From contig NC_092673.1 of the NCBI RefSeq assembly GCF_964355755.1, positions 14,203,001 to 14,267,000 on the forward strand: DNA of 64,000 nucleotides. Reading direction: 5' to 3'. The stretch comes from Antedon mediterranea (Eukaryota; Echinodermata; Crinoidea; Comatulida; Antedonidae). Shown here one piece after another: positions 34,805-46,487 of the stretch. The position numbers and the translations under genes were made by a program. The number at the start of each line of letters is the position of its first letter. Position 1 is the stretch's first letter. The notes under the pieces are model-generated. The model was not told where the DNA came from, ran no database searches, and saw only the letters and a list, made by a program, of their open reading frames with translations.

Positions 34805-35300
34805 TGTTAAATTTCAATTTGATTGGCCAACATCTTCACGCTGTTGCTAAGGAGGTTTTAAATTACACTTAAATATTTCTAGCTGATTTCCAGTCAGAAA
34901 GAGTTTTTATTGACCTAATTTTAAACCTGGTTAACAAAAAAGCTTCCCAAATTAAAATTTTCAAACGGTCATAATATGACGTAGATGCGAACATAGCGTG
35001 GTGCCGCTGATATGGATTGCTAGCATTTAGCATGAGCTATCTATGTTCTAATGCCATGTGCCAACAATGGCCGAGAGATAGTTCTATAGAGTTTGCTGGC
35101 AATGTCCGGAAAGAGCTTGCAGGAAAGTAATCAATATATTAGGCATGGATCGTTTTTTTCTGGCTCTCATTTGCAGCTATGGCAGATCATTGGTCTGACA
35201 TATATATGGTCCACTGATGCAGGAAAGACGATGAGTTTATCACAGAATTTAATCAAATGCCTAATAAAAAGACGGAGTATAACATGGTGGGACCAAACCC
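34805..35300 (+). pseudogene. Merlin (IS1016-like) transposase N-terminus, copy A
   Basis: The first 240 bp are shared with 36555-36793. Translation gives degraded IAWCRxYGLL, the Merlin N-terminal helix seen intact at 42617. It then gives IRHGSFFSGSHLQLWQIIGL followed by YIWSTDAGKTMS, matching the family segment SIRxGSFFxxSxLxLWQxLxLTYxW. The DDE core is absent here; an LTR element follows. Stops and frameshifts abound. Confidence 0.6.
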
Positions 35301-35555
35301 TATTAGTCACACAGGCTATTCACCCCTTACTCTCCCCGATGCCTACTTAACTTGGAACGCTACATTCCTGAGGTGGGTCTTCCAAGGAAAGTCAATCAGG
35401 ATGTGGTACCATTTAATTAGTCATCCTTCCTGTCCCCTTAATATAAATATATGTTTTGTAGTTAAGTTAGTTAGTTCGGGTATTGATTCTTGAGATTATA
35501 ACATCAGTCAGAATCACTAAATTTTCACATTGTTTTGTAATATTACTTTTGATGG

Positions 35556-36531
35556 AATAAATATTATATTTTGTATATTGAATAATTTTGTGCCATCGTT
35601 ATTGTATTGGCCCTCGACACGACTACCGTTACATGGTGGCAGCGGTTTTTACGAACTCGCGAAGAAAAGGAAAATTTATACAGTAGACCAGGCTGTAGAA
35701 TTTACAAGAAACCACAGAAGCTGACACTACACAAGGAAACAGATTTTGTTTCTCAACACAAGTAAACTAGAGAGTGGGTTGGAAAACTTGATCGAGACAT
35801 GACAATGCCCACTTAACAACCCTGCAAAAAATCAATTACTAGGCCTGTATATTGAATGCAATTGTGGGACAAACCCATGGTTACTGTCTGGTACAATTAA
35901 CAACAGACAGGCCGAAATATGTAGAGACACTGGGTGCTCCAAAAGCATTGTAAAAAGTACTTTTGTTAAACCCAAGGATTATACCAGTGAAACTGTTACC
36001 ATACAAGGCTTTACTGGTCAATACGTAACCCTCCCAGTTGTACACGTACATATTGATTGTAAATGTAAGGCTTATAAAGGAAAATGAGCCATGAGGAATG
36101 ACACCCCCTAAAGACTTATTACTTGGCAACGAAGTTATGACCGGTAACCCTAATGACGTCATATGGCTATTACCAGAAAACAAGCCCATGACCAAGAAAG
36201 ACAAGAGGCTATTAATTTAGCTGCTGCCCTTAATGTTAAAACTTCCCCAATCACTGATGCCCTACCACTTATATCTTCCCCAAGATCGTCCTAAATTGTC
36301 AAGAAAAATGACATTGCTAGAACCAACCTTAAACATGCCAAGCGAAACAGAAACATTATTATAAGAAGAAAACATTACCTCGAAAATTTAAGGTTGGACA
36401 GAAAGTATTAATTCTCCTCCCAGATGACACATCGAAAGTTAAATCTAAATGCCAAGGTCCCTATCCTATCTCTCATTGAATAAATTTGTGCCATCGTTAT
36501 TGTCTTGGCCCTCGACACGACTACCGTTACA
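35556..36531 (+). mobile_element. Internally deleted Gypsy-type LTR retrotransposon
   Basis: A 5' LTR end (35579-35632) and a 3' LTR end (36477-36531) are near-identical and finish CTCGACACGACTACCGTTACA. The first is followed by TGGTGGCAGCGG, a typical primer-binding-site start. Between them, about 35890-36200 in shifted frames, lies a retropepsin-like block: RDTGCSKSIVKSTFVKP (active-site DTG), IQGFTGQYVTLPVVHVHI and later LLLGNEVMTG. It jumps directly to an integrase C-terminus (LLPDDTSKVKSKCQGPYPI, about 36415-36475), so RT, RNase H and the integrase core are deleted. The left extent of the 5' LTR is unclear. Confidence 0.65.
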
Positions 36532-36554
36532 CGGAGCATACAGTTGTATACGCA

Positions 36555-37300
36555 TGTTAAATTTCAATTTGATTGGCCAACATCTTCATGCTGTTGCTAA
36601 GAAGGTTTTAAATTACACTTAAATATTTCTAGCTCATTTCAAGTCAGAAAGAGCTTTTTATTGACCTAATTTTAAACCTGGTTAACAAAAAAGTTTCCCA
36701 AAATAAAATTTTCAAACGATCATAATACGACGTAGATGTCATAGTTTGGTGCCGTTAGATTGCTAGCATTTAGCATGAGCTCTCCACGTTCTTGTGCAAG
36801 TCAGAGAATACAGTTCTATACTCAGTGAAACAGTTTTAGAGACATTTGCGTATAATATTTCATCAATCATCCTGAACTCATTGGAGGACCTGGAATCATT
36901 GTCGAATTGGACGAATCGTTATTTTCGAGGATAAAAAAACAACGTAGGAAGGGCGAGACCCAAAAGATGGGTTTTGGTACATATGAGCAAGGACGTAAGA
37001 AAGGGTTCCTGGTGGAAGTGGAACGACGTGATAATGCAAATTATCAATCAGTGGGTTGCTCCAATTTGGACGGACAGATACAGTAGGCTGCCTACAATCA
37101 GATCCAAAATCAAAGATTTGATCATGTTACAGTAAATCAAGACATTTTGTGGATCCAGCAACAGGCGTACAAATCGAGTGGGGTGCAACAAATGCAGAAT
37201 ATGTGGTCCGAGCGATTTGGCATTAACAATCTGTGGCACCAAATAGCCAATGAAATATGTCATTCTAGGCAGGAAGGGATTTCTTTAAAATGCCTCCGAG
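36555..37300 (+). pseudogene. Merlin (IS1016-like) transposase, copy B
   Basis: 36555-36793 duplicates the N-terminal segment of copy A. From 36869 the core reads HPELIGGPGIIVELDESLFS, carrying the first catalytic Asp in the family motif IGGPGxxVExDES. It continues MGFGTYEQGRKKGFLVEVERRD, then in other frames TVNQDILWIQQQAYKSSGVQ and MWSERFGINN, which match the region around the final catalytic Glu. A deletion removes the second Asp motif; the frame is broken several times. Confidence 0.65.
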
Positions 37301-37396
37301 TGTGTAAAATCTGTATCATTTTTTTATTTTTCAATATTCTTATGTAAAATTTACTGTAGATTTTAAAAATCTTATTGTTTTTATGAAATTCCAACT

Positions 37397-38290
37397 ATAC
37401 GATTTTTTCGATAATAGCGCGGTCCGAACAGCGGGACTTGCCAAGATGCAAAGACTTTTATAAGAAAGCTTTTTCCACTCGGCTCAGCATTGGCAATTGC
37501 GCATGGAGAATAAAGAAGATTATTATGTTATTTTGCAACATGTTGCCGATTATTAACAGATTATCGCAAGTATTTCAAGCAAGAGACCTAGATTATGCTC
37601 ATGTTGCCACTCTTGTTCTTTCAACTCAACGCGTGGTGAACAGATTGAAGGAAGAATGGGACATTAATGTGGAAGACTTGAGCGAATGAGTGAATCGCAT
37701 GTTCCAATACATTATGGGAGACGCCTCGTCACATTAGATCAGGCAAAGGAGAATTTCATTAGAAATGTGAAGGTCCTGTTGTTGGACAACCTTTCTCGCA
37801 ACATCGCCGAAAGGTTTACGGATGGAGACATTTTCACATCTTTTAACAACATCTTTCAACTGCATCGACTTGTTGCAACGGACGCGGCAGATTATGAAGT
37901 AGTCAACACCGACATACTTGCATCTAGGTTTGGTTGTACCGAACAGCAAGCTTTGCATCAAGAATGGATGGAATTAAAGCAGTGTATCGTCGACCACTAT
38001 GCAGAAAAAACAAACACTGAAGTTGTATGATTGCTCAGTACTAACCCAATGCGACAATTGTATCCAAACAATGCGGAACTAGCCGAGGTTTATCAAACCA
38101 TCTCATCACATACTGCTGACGTAGAACAAGACTTTTCTCAACTGAAAATAATTAAAACATGTTTGGGTAATAGAATGACGGAAAAAACATTAGATGTGAT
38201 TATGAGAATTGTCATTGAAGGCCCTACATTGAAAGAGTACCCATTCAAAAAAGCAGTAGAGGCATGGGCCATTAAGAAAAACCGTTGAAT
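37397..38290 (+). pseudogene. hAT-type transposase C-terminal region
   Basis: Three adjoining open segments: 37438-37689 (LPIINRLSQVFQARDLDYAH), 37686-38030 (NIAERFTDGDIFTSFNNIFQ) and 38031-38288. The last has AELAEVYQTISSHTADVEQD, FSQLKIIKTCLGNRMTEKTL and DVIMRIVIEGP, which match the hAT-family C-terminal dimerisation region as seen in ZNF862/C17orf113-like proteins. The breaks are a short overlap with frameshift at 37689 and one stop at 38028-38030, so decay is slight. The catalytic RNase H-like core and BED finger are not visible upstream. Confidence 0.6.
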
Positions 38291-38840
38291 TATAAATCAT
38301 GTTGGATCAAACGTTTTACGCCGACTGTTAATTATTGTGGACTAACATCCCGACTACGTGGAACACTCCCAGCAGATCAGTGTTTGGGTCCTTATTTTTC
38401 ATTACATTTTTCGATTAAAAAACTATTTCTTTTTTTTTTTCCATAAATTACCGTACTACTACAGTAGTTAAAGTGAAAGATACAAATATGGTGAAATGAA
38501 TAAAGATATATATACAGAATTGATCTAGTGTATTTTTATTTTTTTTTCAAACTCATTAAGTATGAAAAAATTAAGAATTTCTATATTAGCTAAGCCCCGC
38601 CCCCGAGTTTTGTCGCCTCAGGCTATGATTAGACCGTGACGTCATTTTAGTACTAGTCCCTGTCAGTACAGTAGTGTGGAGCGCTGGCAGTACAATTGTG
38701 ACAGTTCTGTAGCTTTGTTATTATGCACGATGGATATACAACCTTACATAACAGTCCGAACACTCTACTGTAATGAAAATATTACTTTGTAGGTTCCATA
38801 CTTTGAACTTAGCAATTAAATTGCAGTCATTTGGGTACTG
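38291..38840. other. Intergenic, no gene seen
   Basis: AT-rich flank of the hAT fragment. No TIR was found to close the element. Confidence 0.4.
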
Positions 38841-38841
38841 T

Positions 38842-38957
38842 AAATGATTAAAACACATATTCTTTTAAATCGTGATTCAGCCAATTATAGTTTTTAAATG
38901 ATTAAAACACACATATTCTTTTAAATCGTGATTCAGCCAATTATTGTTTTTTAATTG
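38842..38957. repeat. 57-bp tandem duplication
   Basis: Two nearly identical units, each AATGATTAAAACACA... through ATTCTTTTAAATCGTG to CAGCCAATTAT. Confidence 0.85.
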
Positions 38958-39549
38958 CATTAAGTGGATATGGGGCTACTTGGGAAAAAACAATCGTGTT
39001 GTTTTACCCGCATGTGTTGTTAAAGCAATTAGAGAATTTCCATCAACACAGTATGTAGGTTTTAAATACCCTAAATTGTACGTTATTGCTATCACATTAA
39101 CAAAATCTTGAACTGTGTTGAGCAACAGCTTCGTCCTTTTCAGGGTGGATGAATTCGCTGCATAATGCACCAGGCGTTTCTTGTAGGGGTTTCTTAATTC
39201 CTTCTTGACAGGAAGCTACGACCAGGCCTACTAGTACTGTAATTATATTTTTTTTCTTTTTATATATGCTTATTCAATCTTTTATTGTAATTTATTTTAT
39301 TTTTCTTATAGCCTAGATAGGCGAGCATGAGGTCTGGGTCTTTTCTTTAGATTTTCCGATTACAATACAAATTCTATAATTTTTTCTTTTTTGTTATAAA
39401 TTATATATTTTTTATTTTGAGGCTTTTATTCAATCTTTTATTGCTATTTATTGTATTTTTTTGGTGAGTATACAGAGCAGGATGGAGTATACAGAGCAGG
39501 ATGGACCAAAGTTACATGATGTTGAATCATCAAATTCTGATGTTTTTTT

Positions 39550-40960
39550 TAGTTTTTTTAGATGACCATCTACTTCGGATGATTGTGACGGAGACCTTCA
39601 GGTATGCCCAGAAGCTGAGCTTCCAGCAGGTAGGTTGCAGCACTCAACATTAAAAGGTTGGCATGATACAGAGATACATGAGGTACTTGCTTTTATTGCA
39701 ATTATTTTTAGGATAAGGTTTTTATAAACGTGGTAGCTATGATATGCATTGGTCTCAGCATTGGTTTTTTGATCAGGCAGGTTTTAGGAAGATTATGTCG
39801 AGGAACCGGTTCATGCTGCTGCTACAATGTCTCCACATTTATAATGATGACGATGCTTTACCATGTGATGATCCAGCATACGACAGAGGATTCAAAGTAA
39901 GTGCTTTTATGGCTCATTTAATTGATTATTTTCAATCTGGTTTTTACCACTCTAGAAATGTTTCTGTAGATGAGTGTGATTGAACTCCTAGGCAGGGTAT
40001 TTTTCAAGATGTACCATCCATTGAAGCCACACAAGCGTGGGATGACAGCATGGACATGCCAAAACTGGAAACGTCTACAACCAAAACTTGTATATTGGAA
40101 AGGACTACAAGAAGAACGGTCAACAAGTTGTGTGAACCAATCACATGTAAGCGTCATCATGTGTACATGGATAATTAATTCACTTCTCCAGATCTCTTTT
40201 TTCTTTTTAGCTGATTCAGGTTGCAGTGCTTGTGGGACAATTCGCAAAACTACAGCAGGAGTACCAGACGACGTCAAAAATGGAAAACCTGGAGATGCAA
40301 TTTTTTAACAAAGATGGAAAGAACCTCTTCATGGTATGGCACGACAAAAAAGAGGTAAGGCTGCTAACGAATATACATAATTCTAGAACTTTTTAGAAAC
40401 GGTCAAGACAAAGGCATGGAGCAAACCAAAGGGAGATCAGCAAGCCATGTGCCATCGAACTTTATACGCATTACATGGGTAGAGTTGATAGGGCAGACAG
40501 GCTGATATGGACCTACCTGCACACACAAAAGCCCGAAGTGGTGGAAGAAAGTCTTCATCTACAGTACCTGTTGTAAGTAAGTTTCACTAACGCTCTTATC
40601 ATTTACAGATGGTTTAGACCTAATCAGCATATTAGGTCCAATAGGCTGCGACTCAAGCTTATTGATGGTTTGCTTGAAGGCTACATTCGACGTCCTACCA
40701 GGCCAGGAAGGCGTCCAATAGATCGACCCCAGCTGCTGACTGAACGGCATTTTCCAGGGATCAATCAACACAAGACGCCATCTGGAAAAACAGCAGAACC
40801 AGACTGCGTTGTTTGTTCAAAGAGAGAGTAAAGTAGAAGAGCAAGTGTGCAAGCAATGCGAATTACCAATGTGCCCTGCTTCAAGCGCTACTACACCCTT
40901 CTTGACTACAAAGCAGATTGTTTGCGCAAAGGAATACCACAGCTAAACTGTAAGTACACT
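39550..40960 (+). pseudogene. piggyBac-type transposase, multi-exon and decayed
   Basis: Ordered matches to the DDE_Tnp_1_7 family: WHDTEIHEVLAFIAII (39658), KIMSRNRFMLLLQCLHIYND (39789), PAYDRGFKVSAFMAHLIDYF (39873) and NVSVDE with the first catalytic Asp (39957). After a one-frame shift come FKMYHPLKPHKRGMTAW (about 40000), ACGTIRKTTAGVPDDVKNGK (40223), YTHYMGRVDRADRL (the MGxVDxxD motif, 40470) and KWWKKVFIY. The C-terminus has RRPIDRPQLLTERHFPGI and a Cys-rich finger (DCVVCSKRE, CKQCELPMCPAS, CFKRYYTLLDYKADC). GT-AG-like breaks near 40146/40209, 40356/40392 and 40575/40609 suggest introns. Frameshifts and stops show inactivity. Confidence 0.75.
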
Positions 40961-41700
40961 ACAAGTAAGTGGGATATGTATATTTTATTTGAGTGCATTG
41001 ATAATGTGGACTATATTCAATAGTAAACATAAATTTTCCCTTCGAGCATGGCATAAACACAAATTTCCTTTTGAGCATAGCAAAAACATAGCCCTATTCT
41101 GAATCATGTGGCATCCTCTGGCTTCGTCCTGCTCAGGCATAGTTCACCATTTTTCCCTATTGTCTAATACAACAACCAGACAGAACATAAAAAATCATTG
41201 TTGTTTTTACTCAAATCAACGGCTTTACTCAAGCCTCTCTAGCCTGTCTGTCTAGCATGAACAATTGCTTACAAACATAGCCCTATTGCGCTCCATTTGT
41301 ATTTTTTCCATATTCTGCATACTTCACATTCCTCTTCCATTTTTCCATGCTCTGCAATTCAGATGTATGGCCTACATTTGCGTCGTCGTTTTTGTTTTGT
41401 TCAAAATCACTTGCGGAATAGACCTAGTACTTTGAGAGTGTACATCGCCTTGTGCTTTAGAAGTTTCACCTTGTGCCAGTTTCTGAGTTGCTATTGTCGT
41501 CGCCAGAATTGGTACAGGGGCAGTGGGTTCCATTTTGATGTAGTCACGCGTCGCCTGGTGCAAGGCTCAAATTTAGTCACTATCAATCAAATTCGTCGCT
41601 GTGTGTTTTGAAAGAGTAACTGTAATTTCCTTTTTTTTTTCATTTTTGCCGAAGCCACTTAGGCACGCTACTTTGGCTGAAAGTGCTGTCCAACCCTCAT
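40961..41700. other. Intergenic, no gene seen
   Basis: Frames on both strands around 41297-41611 overlap each other and have no motif. Confidence 0.35.
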
Positions 41701-41897
41701 TTTTTATAATCATTCAATTACAATCACCTTGATTACACTTTTGCTGCCTTGGGGATTGTCCCTCCCGGATGATGACCAGTATTGTTTCGGTAGACTTCTA
41801 CCGTATCTACCTTGTCCAAACATCATTTTTTATAATCAATCATTCAATTACAATCACCTTGATTACCCTTTTGCTGCCTTTGGGATTGTCCCTCCCC
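41701..41897. repeat. About 72-bp direct repeat, two copies
   Basis: TTTTTATAATC...CATTCAATTACAATCACC through GGGATTGTCCCTCCC occurs at 41701-41769 and again at 41825-41897, separated by about 55 bp. Confidence 0.85.
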
Positions 41898-41899
41898 GG

Positions 41900-42500
41900 G
41901 GCCATGTTGAAGCCTTCACGTGGCGGCCCTGTTGACGTCGCATATTGCATATGTGGCTAACTAATTCAACATCATATAGTTTTTCACACAGGTTTTATAA
42001 AAGAATAAAACTATTCAAATACAAAGGAGATATTGTGTAAATATGCATAACTACCAATCTCCTTGGTCAAATATTTGGTATCAAACATTATTCAATTACT
42101 GTAAGTGTAAAAAATTTTAGACAAAATTGTGACATGCACTTTGGTGAATGAGATAAGTGTTTTCATTTTGAATACTTGTGTTCTCTATACTGCTTATAAA
42201 CATAAATATGTAATATTTATATTCAAACAATATTTAGCTTGAAAAAGAAAATAATTATATATTGGAAAAAAAAAATTATGAATGAATGACATTGATGCGA
42301 TATTGATACTGTGGTGACGATGATGATGGTGACATAGCCATCCAATCAAAAACAATTATTCACAAAGCAATCAAATATCGTTTTACTCGCATTTATAAGC
42401 AAGCAAAACTTAACAGTTACCAACTTTTTGTAAAGTCTTTAGTGTTCAAAGTTTGCCTTTTCTTTACCGCTTTCATTCCGTTTTCGTTAATTGAATTATT
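41900..42500. other. Intergenic, no gene seen
   Basis: AT-rich left flank of Merlin copy C; may contain its left terminal region, but no TIR was identified. Confidence 0.35.
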
Positions 42501-42508
42501 CCTGAATA

Positions 42509-43384
42509 TGGCTCAAGCAGGTCCCGCTGTACGGCCATTGCCGGATAGATCCGAGTTTGAATCCATCAGATATGCTACAATTGCTTTCTGATTCATGGAA
42601 AACATTCCCGCTACTATAGCGTGGTGCAGACGGTATGGTTTGTTACCAGTGACGATGGTTTGTCCTACATGCAATGTTATCTGCCAAGAAGGGATCGACA
42701 ACAGATGTAGCGACGGTCGAGTTTTTCGCTGCCCCACCCGGAACTGCAGAAAAACAGTAAGTATTCGAAAGGTAAGTTTTTTTCAAGAAGTCGCACCTCG
42801 CATTGTGAAAGATTATTGCGTTTACATTTTTGTGGTCTACGCATTGCGGTAGATCAAGAGGTATATCACAGGAATTCATTATGAAAGATTTGGAAATTGG
42901 CTTACAACACACTATCGTGGATTGGAATCAATTTTGCAGACACGTGGCAATAGAATACTTTACAAAGCATCCACAACAAATTGGAGGTCCCGGAGTGATA
43001 GTGGAATTCGACGAATCACTATTTGCGAAACGAAAATACCATAGGGGGAGGATAGTACCGAAAAAATGGGTGTTCGGGGCGTACGAGGCGGCACGAAAAA
43101 TAGGGGTTATGGTAGAAGTAGACAGAAGGGATGCCGCAACCCTTATGCCCATAAATCAATGGATAATGCCGGGATCCATTATATGGTCTGATATGTGGGC
43201 TGCATATAATCAAATTCCCAACCAAGGCTTCCAACACGGGACTAATCGAAATGGTGCATGCAATTCATTTGCCTTTACCAAGAACAGGACCCGCAATGGT
43301 CGGAGCAAAGAAAAATGCTGCGTTTTTGTTTGTCGACGAGACAAACACAAACTACGAAGAAGAGATGAACCAGATGATGTCTGA
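42509..43384 (+). pseudogene. Merlin (IS1016-like) transposase, copy C, best preserved
   Basis: ATG 42509 opens MAQAGPAVRPLPDRSEFESI, with one in-frame stop (42587) before FMENIPATIAWCRRYGLLPV. A zinc-binding N-terminal domain follows: CPTCNVICQEG, then CPTRNCRKTVSIRK with a GTAAGT near its end. After a frame change, 42830-43384 is open and holds SQEFIMKDLEIGLQHTIVDW, IGGPGVIVEFDESLFAKRKY (first Asp), KWVFGAYEA, VEVDRRDAATLMPINQWIMP, and IIWSDMWAAYNQI (second Asp). The expected VNH...E block after GFQHGT is lost by frameshift. Confidence 0.75.
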
Positions 43385-43399
43385 CGTTGCCATTGCGAG

Positions 43400-44426
43400 C
43401 AGAACCATATACTGTTAACGCAATACAAATGGCAGCGTCAGTATTTGTTGTGGCTAAACGGCACAATATTTCACCTCAGCAGTTGTCTACAACGCTGTTA
43501 AAGAAGCCAGACCACATAAAAAAAAACCAACACCACTCTCACTGAAAAAAACCAATTGAATAGAAACGATATTCAGTCAATCGGAGGGTGGCTGAATGAC
43601 GCGGTAAATATACTTTTTTTTTTGCGAGGTAATTGTAGTATTTTAAAAGTAAAGAGAAAACACGCCTCACCTGGGATTCGAAGCCGGTATCTTTAGTTAT
43701 CAATGCGAAATTGAACACCTTTGAACACAGAAAAGGCAACTTTTATCAAGACACGTACCAGATGTTAATTAATAAGAGGTTTTTATCTTGAAAAAAATAC
43801 CCTCGGCTAAATCAAATTTTGGTGGAATATTTACAGGTATAACGATACAGATGCCATCTCCTGAATCCTATTCAATTTTAATACCAATACAGATACCAAT
43901 TAGTGGACCGCCAACATGATTCATAAAACGTTCGGCAAGAATTTACTAATTTAATTTATTTTTGCAAGAATTTTTTTTAATAACGACATTTACTAAATTA
44001 ATGATAGCATATAGTCTACGTATTTGATGAGATTTGTTTAGTAATGAATCGATTTTAGTTAAAAGTGAATTGAATTATGATTAAGGTGCCTGACTACCTA
44101 AAAAATTATTATTTTTATATTTTCTTTTTATAGTCTTAAAATGTACATTGTACAGTATATGTAGTTTAATGTAGAAAAAAAAAAATTCCCCCAAAAAATT
44201 TTTTTGTCCCTAAATTTAACGTTATATATCAGAGGTCGCGGAGGTCACAAACAGGAAGTAGTTCTTTCATAACAGGAAGTGATTAGGTTATCATATTAAA
44301 ATTAGGTGAAGGTATATACTGCCCTCTCTTGTTATAATTACTCAGAAAAGTTTACATGTGCGTTAACAATTTATTCCTATTTCTCACCAAATTTCGACTA
44401 AATTTCAAGTAAGTATTCGTTTGACA
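43400..44426. other. Intergenic, no gene seen
   Basis: Contains a minus-strand tRNA-like string near 43668-43690 (GGCTTCGAATCCCAGG), possibly from a SINE, and a C/A-rich tract near 43525. No coding frame is supported. Confidence 0.35.
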
Positions 44427-44525
44427 ATGCCTAAAAGGCGTAAATCAACTGGATTCAATGGAATTCCATGGCACAAGATGCTTAGAGTAGGACCGGTTAC
44501 AGACTTATTGATCTCGAGTGCCTGA
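44427..44525 (+). CDS. Short ORF resembling a transposon N-terminal exon
   Basis: A 32-residue frame MPKRRKSTGFNGIPWHKMLR and onward. The basic start followed by GIPW resembles the opening of several uncharacterised invertebrate transposon proteins. There is no adjoining exon I can connect with confidence. Confidence 0.2.
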   Translation: MPKRRKSTGFNGIPWHKMLRVGPVTDLLISSA

Positions 44526-44969
44526 ACGCCGCTTTGAAATGTGCTCACAGATGTCAAAAAGATAACTAAAATCATCACATGGATTTTTTTATTTTTATAA
44601 GTATATTACTTATATTATATATTATTAATTATAAATATAAAAACCGATGAAATTTAAATAAAAGAACGGAAATGCTACTGCAAGTGCATATATTTCAATG
44701 GTCAAAGATGTATCAACCAGTTTACAGCATTAGAGTGCGAGGAAATAGGGTAATTAGTTGTTTTATAATACGTTTACAAACCAAATTACCTCCTAGTGAT
44801 ATCATATGATAACTAAAATTTTTAGTTTTTGGGGTTTTTTCCAGAATTAATATTGATGAGATGTCTTGCTTTGAAAAAGATCTACTTATATATTGGGCAT
44901 GATTTCTGCATCTATCATCACATCAGAAAACACAGAACGGTCAAAACAAAAAACAGCTACGAGGAAACA

Positions 44970-45125
44970 TACTTGTGTTCGGTGATTCTACTTTAACAGC
45001 AAGAAGATTTGCGGTGAAAAGTTTCTGTACCTGATGGGTAATAGTCGAGACAAATTTACTAACCTAAAGGCGTGGTATAATACAAATGGATTGATCCAGA
45101 GAAGAAAAAAAAGTGGTCAGTTTTT
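44970..45125 (+). pseudogene. Fragment of an unidentified transposon protein
   Basis: Two frames: RGNILVFGDSTLTARRFAVK and, shifted, MGNSRDKFTNLKAWYNTNGL. The second resembles a segment (KxxNLxxHYxxNGLxPR) in a widespread family of cnidarian and echinoderm transposon ORFs. The match is from memory and short. Confidence 0.25.
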
Positions 45126-45496
45126 TTGTTGCTTTTTATAGACCGACCAGGGAGGTATGCCTCCATGGATTAACTACCTTTTATGTTTCATTATTAACAT
45201 TCTCAAATTGTTATCAATTGTTTTCTCCAAGTGGGAAACGAAACAAGAGGACTTTTTCTTTAGACGTTGTGAAGGGTGTTTAACAGGGTTAAGGGTGTAA
45301 CCTTTATACTAAACTATACCAAATGCATTTGCTTTAATGATGGCATCTCAGCAAATGAGGAAGACTCTTCTAGAACCTTATCTAGAGGTCAAAGCTAACA
45401 GAAAGATTCAACTGAAAACTTTACCCTTTTCCTGATTATGTAACCCAAGCCACAAGTGTGCGTGTTTGTATCACAATCATCATTCTAACAATAAAC

Positions 45497-45801
45497 ATGG
45501 CAGCGTCAACATCGTCAAAACGAACGCCTCTTACAATGACCTATTGCCACATCGTAGACAAATTTGAAAAACGGTCGATAAATCAACCACTCAAAATAAG
45601 ACACTTTCTAAAAAGTATAATTGTCACAAAGACACAGAAAGCATTGCTTTGTGAATGCATTCTCAACGACTGCAACTCGTTGACGGAGACAGAGCAAACA
45701 AGGATATTGGACTTGTCAAAAGGGGCTTTTTCTTTGCTGTCAGAGGACAGGTCGTAATCGACACTGTCAGCAAAAGAATTTCAATGGCAGCAGACACCAA
45801 G
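45497..45801 (+). pseudogene. RPA/OB-fold-like exon, frameshifted
   Basis: ATG 45497 starts MAASTSSKRTPLTM, sharing MAASTS with the copy at 15132, and reaches LLCECILNDCNSLTETEQ. Near 45724 the reading must shift by one base; it then gives GQVVIDTVSKRISMAADTK up to a GTAAAC donor at 45802. The end aligns with DTLNDKVSLSAKTK of the exon at 19704-19973, which also ends at a donor. It is a diverged paralogue of the same N-terminal exon. Confidence 0.5.
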
Positions 45802-46013
45802 GTAAACTAAAACGTGCATTTGTTGACAGTATTCATAAATAAGTCAATATATAAATGTTATTAAATCATTCAAGAACATTTTGAATCAGAAGGCGGATCC
45901 ATCCCTGTTCTGTTTTTCTTCAAAAGGCAAACAGTTTTCTGTTGAGAAATTGAAAGAAAACCTTTAATTCTAATGTCTCCAGAGGATTTACAGTAGATGA
46001 CCTGCACATCATC

Positions 46014-46244
46014 ATGGACCCCCTTATTCTTCTTGAAAAGAAAATCAATCACCTGTGGTTAAATGATAATGAAGGAGTGATATCCGACACATGGTATAAA
46101 GGCAACATAAATGAATTTAAGGAAGTGACTGCAGAATTTAAGATTATATATGTGGACACAATAACCAAGGAAGTTGACCATTATTATTTGAATACTGATG
46201 AAATTGTTGCAGATATGAAGAGTGGTGATTTAATAGTCATATGA
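46014..46244 (+). CDS. Tudor-like domain C-terminal exon
   Basis: The frame MDPLILLEKKINHLWLNDNE continues to TWYKGNINEFKEV, AEFKIIYVDT and TDEIVADMKSGDLIVI, then stops. The pattern (HxWxxxE, WYxGxV, FxIxYD, DLxxGDLIV) is a Tudor-like beta-barrel that closes many animal transposon proteins. It follows the RPA-like exon by 210 bp and could be the last exon of the same or another element. Open but incomplete. Confidence 0.4.
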   Translation: MDPLILLEKKINHLWLNDNEGVISDTWYKGNINEFKEVTAEFKIIYVDTITKEVDHYYLNTDEIVADMKSGDLIVI

Positions 46245-46487
46245 AAAATCTAAAACTTTTCAGAACCACCAAATATCCAAAACAGATTTGATTGGTACTT
46301 TGTGTCTAAAGCCTCATTCGCACTGTACTTAATCCGGTCAAATTTTAGTGTGAGATCTTACCGAGGTCACAGGTAACATTTTTGGTAACTCTTACCGTTG
46401 TTCGCACTTTGATGCATGCAGAAACCGAAAATAACAAGCGCGAAGTTGACATTTTCACCAAGCAGCTCCTCCTGCGAACACATACAT

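Noticed and set aside
41297-41611. 104-codon plus frame and 63-codon minus frame
   Set aside because: They overlap on opposite strands, neither shows a motif, and no splice context supports them.
43655-43700. Functional tRNA gene on the minus strand
   Set aside because: Only a T-arm-like string is present; no acceptor, D-arm or anticodon stem pairs.
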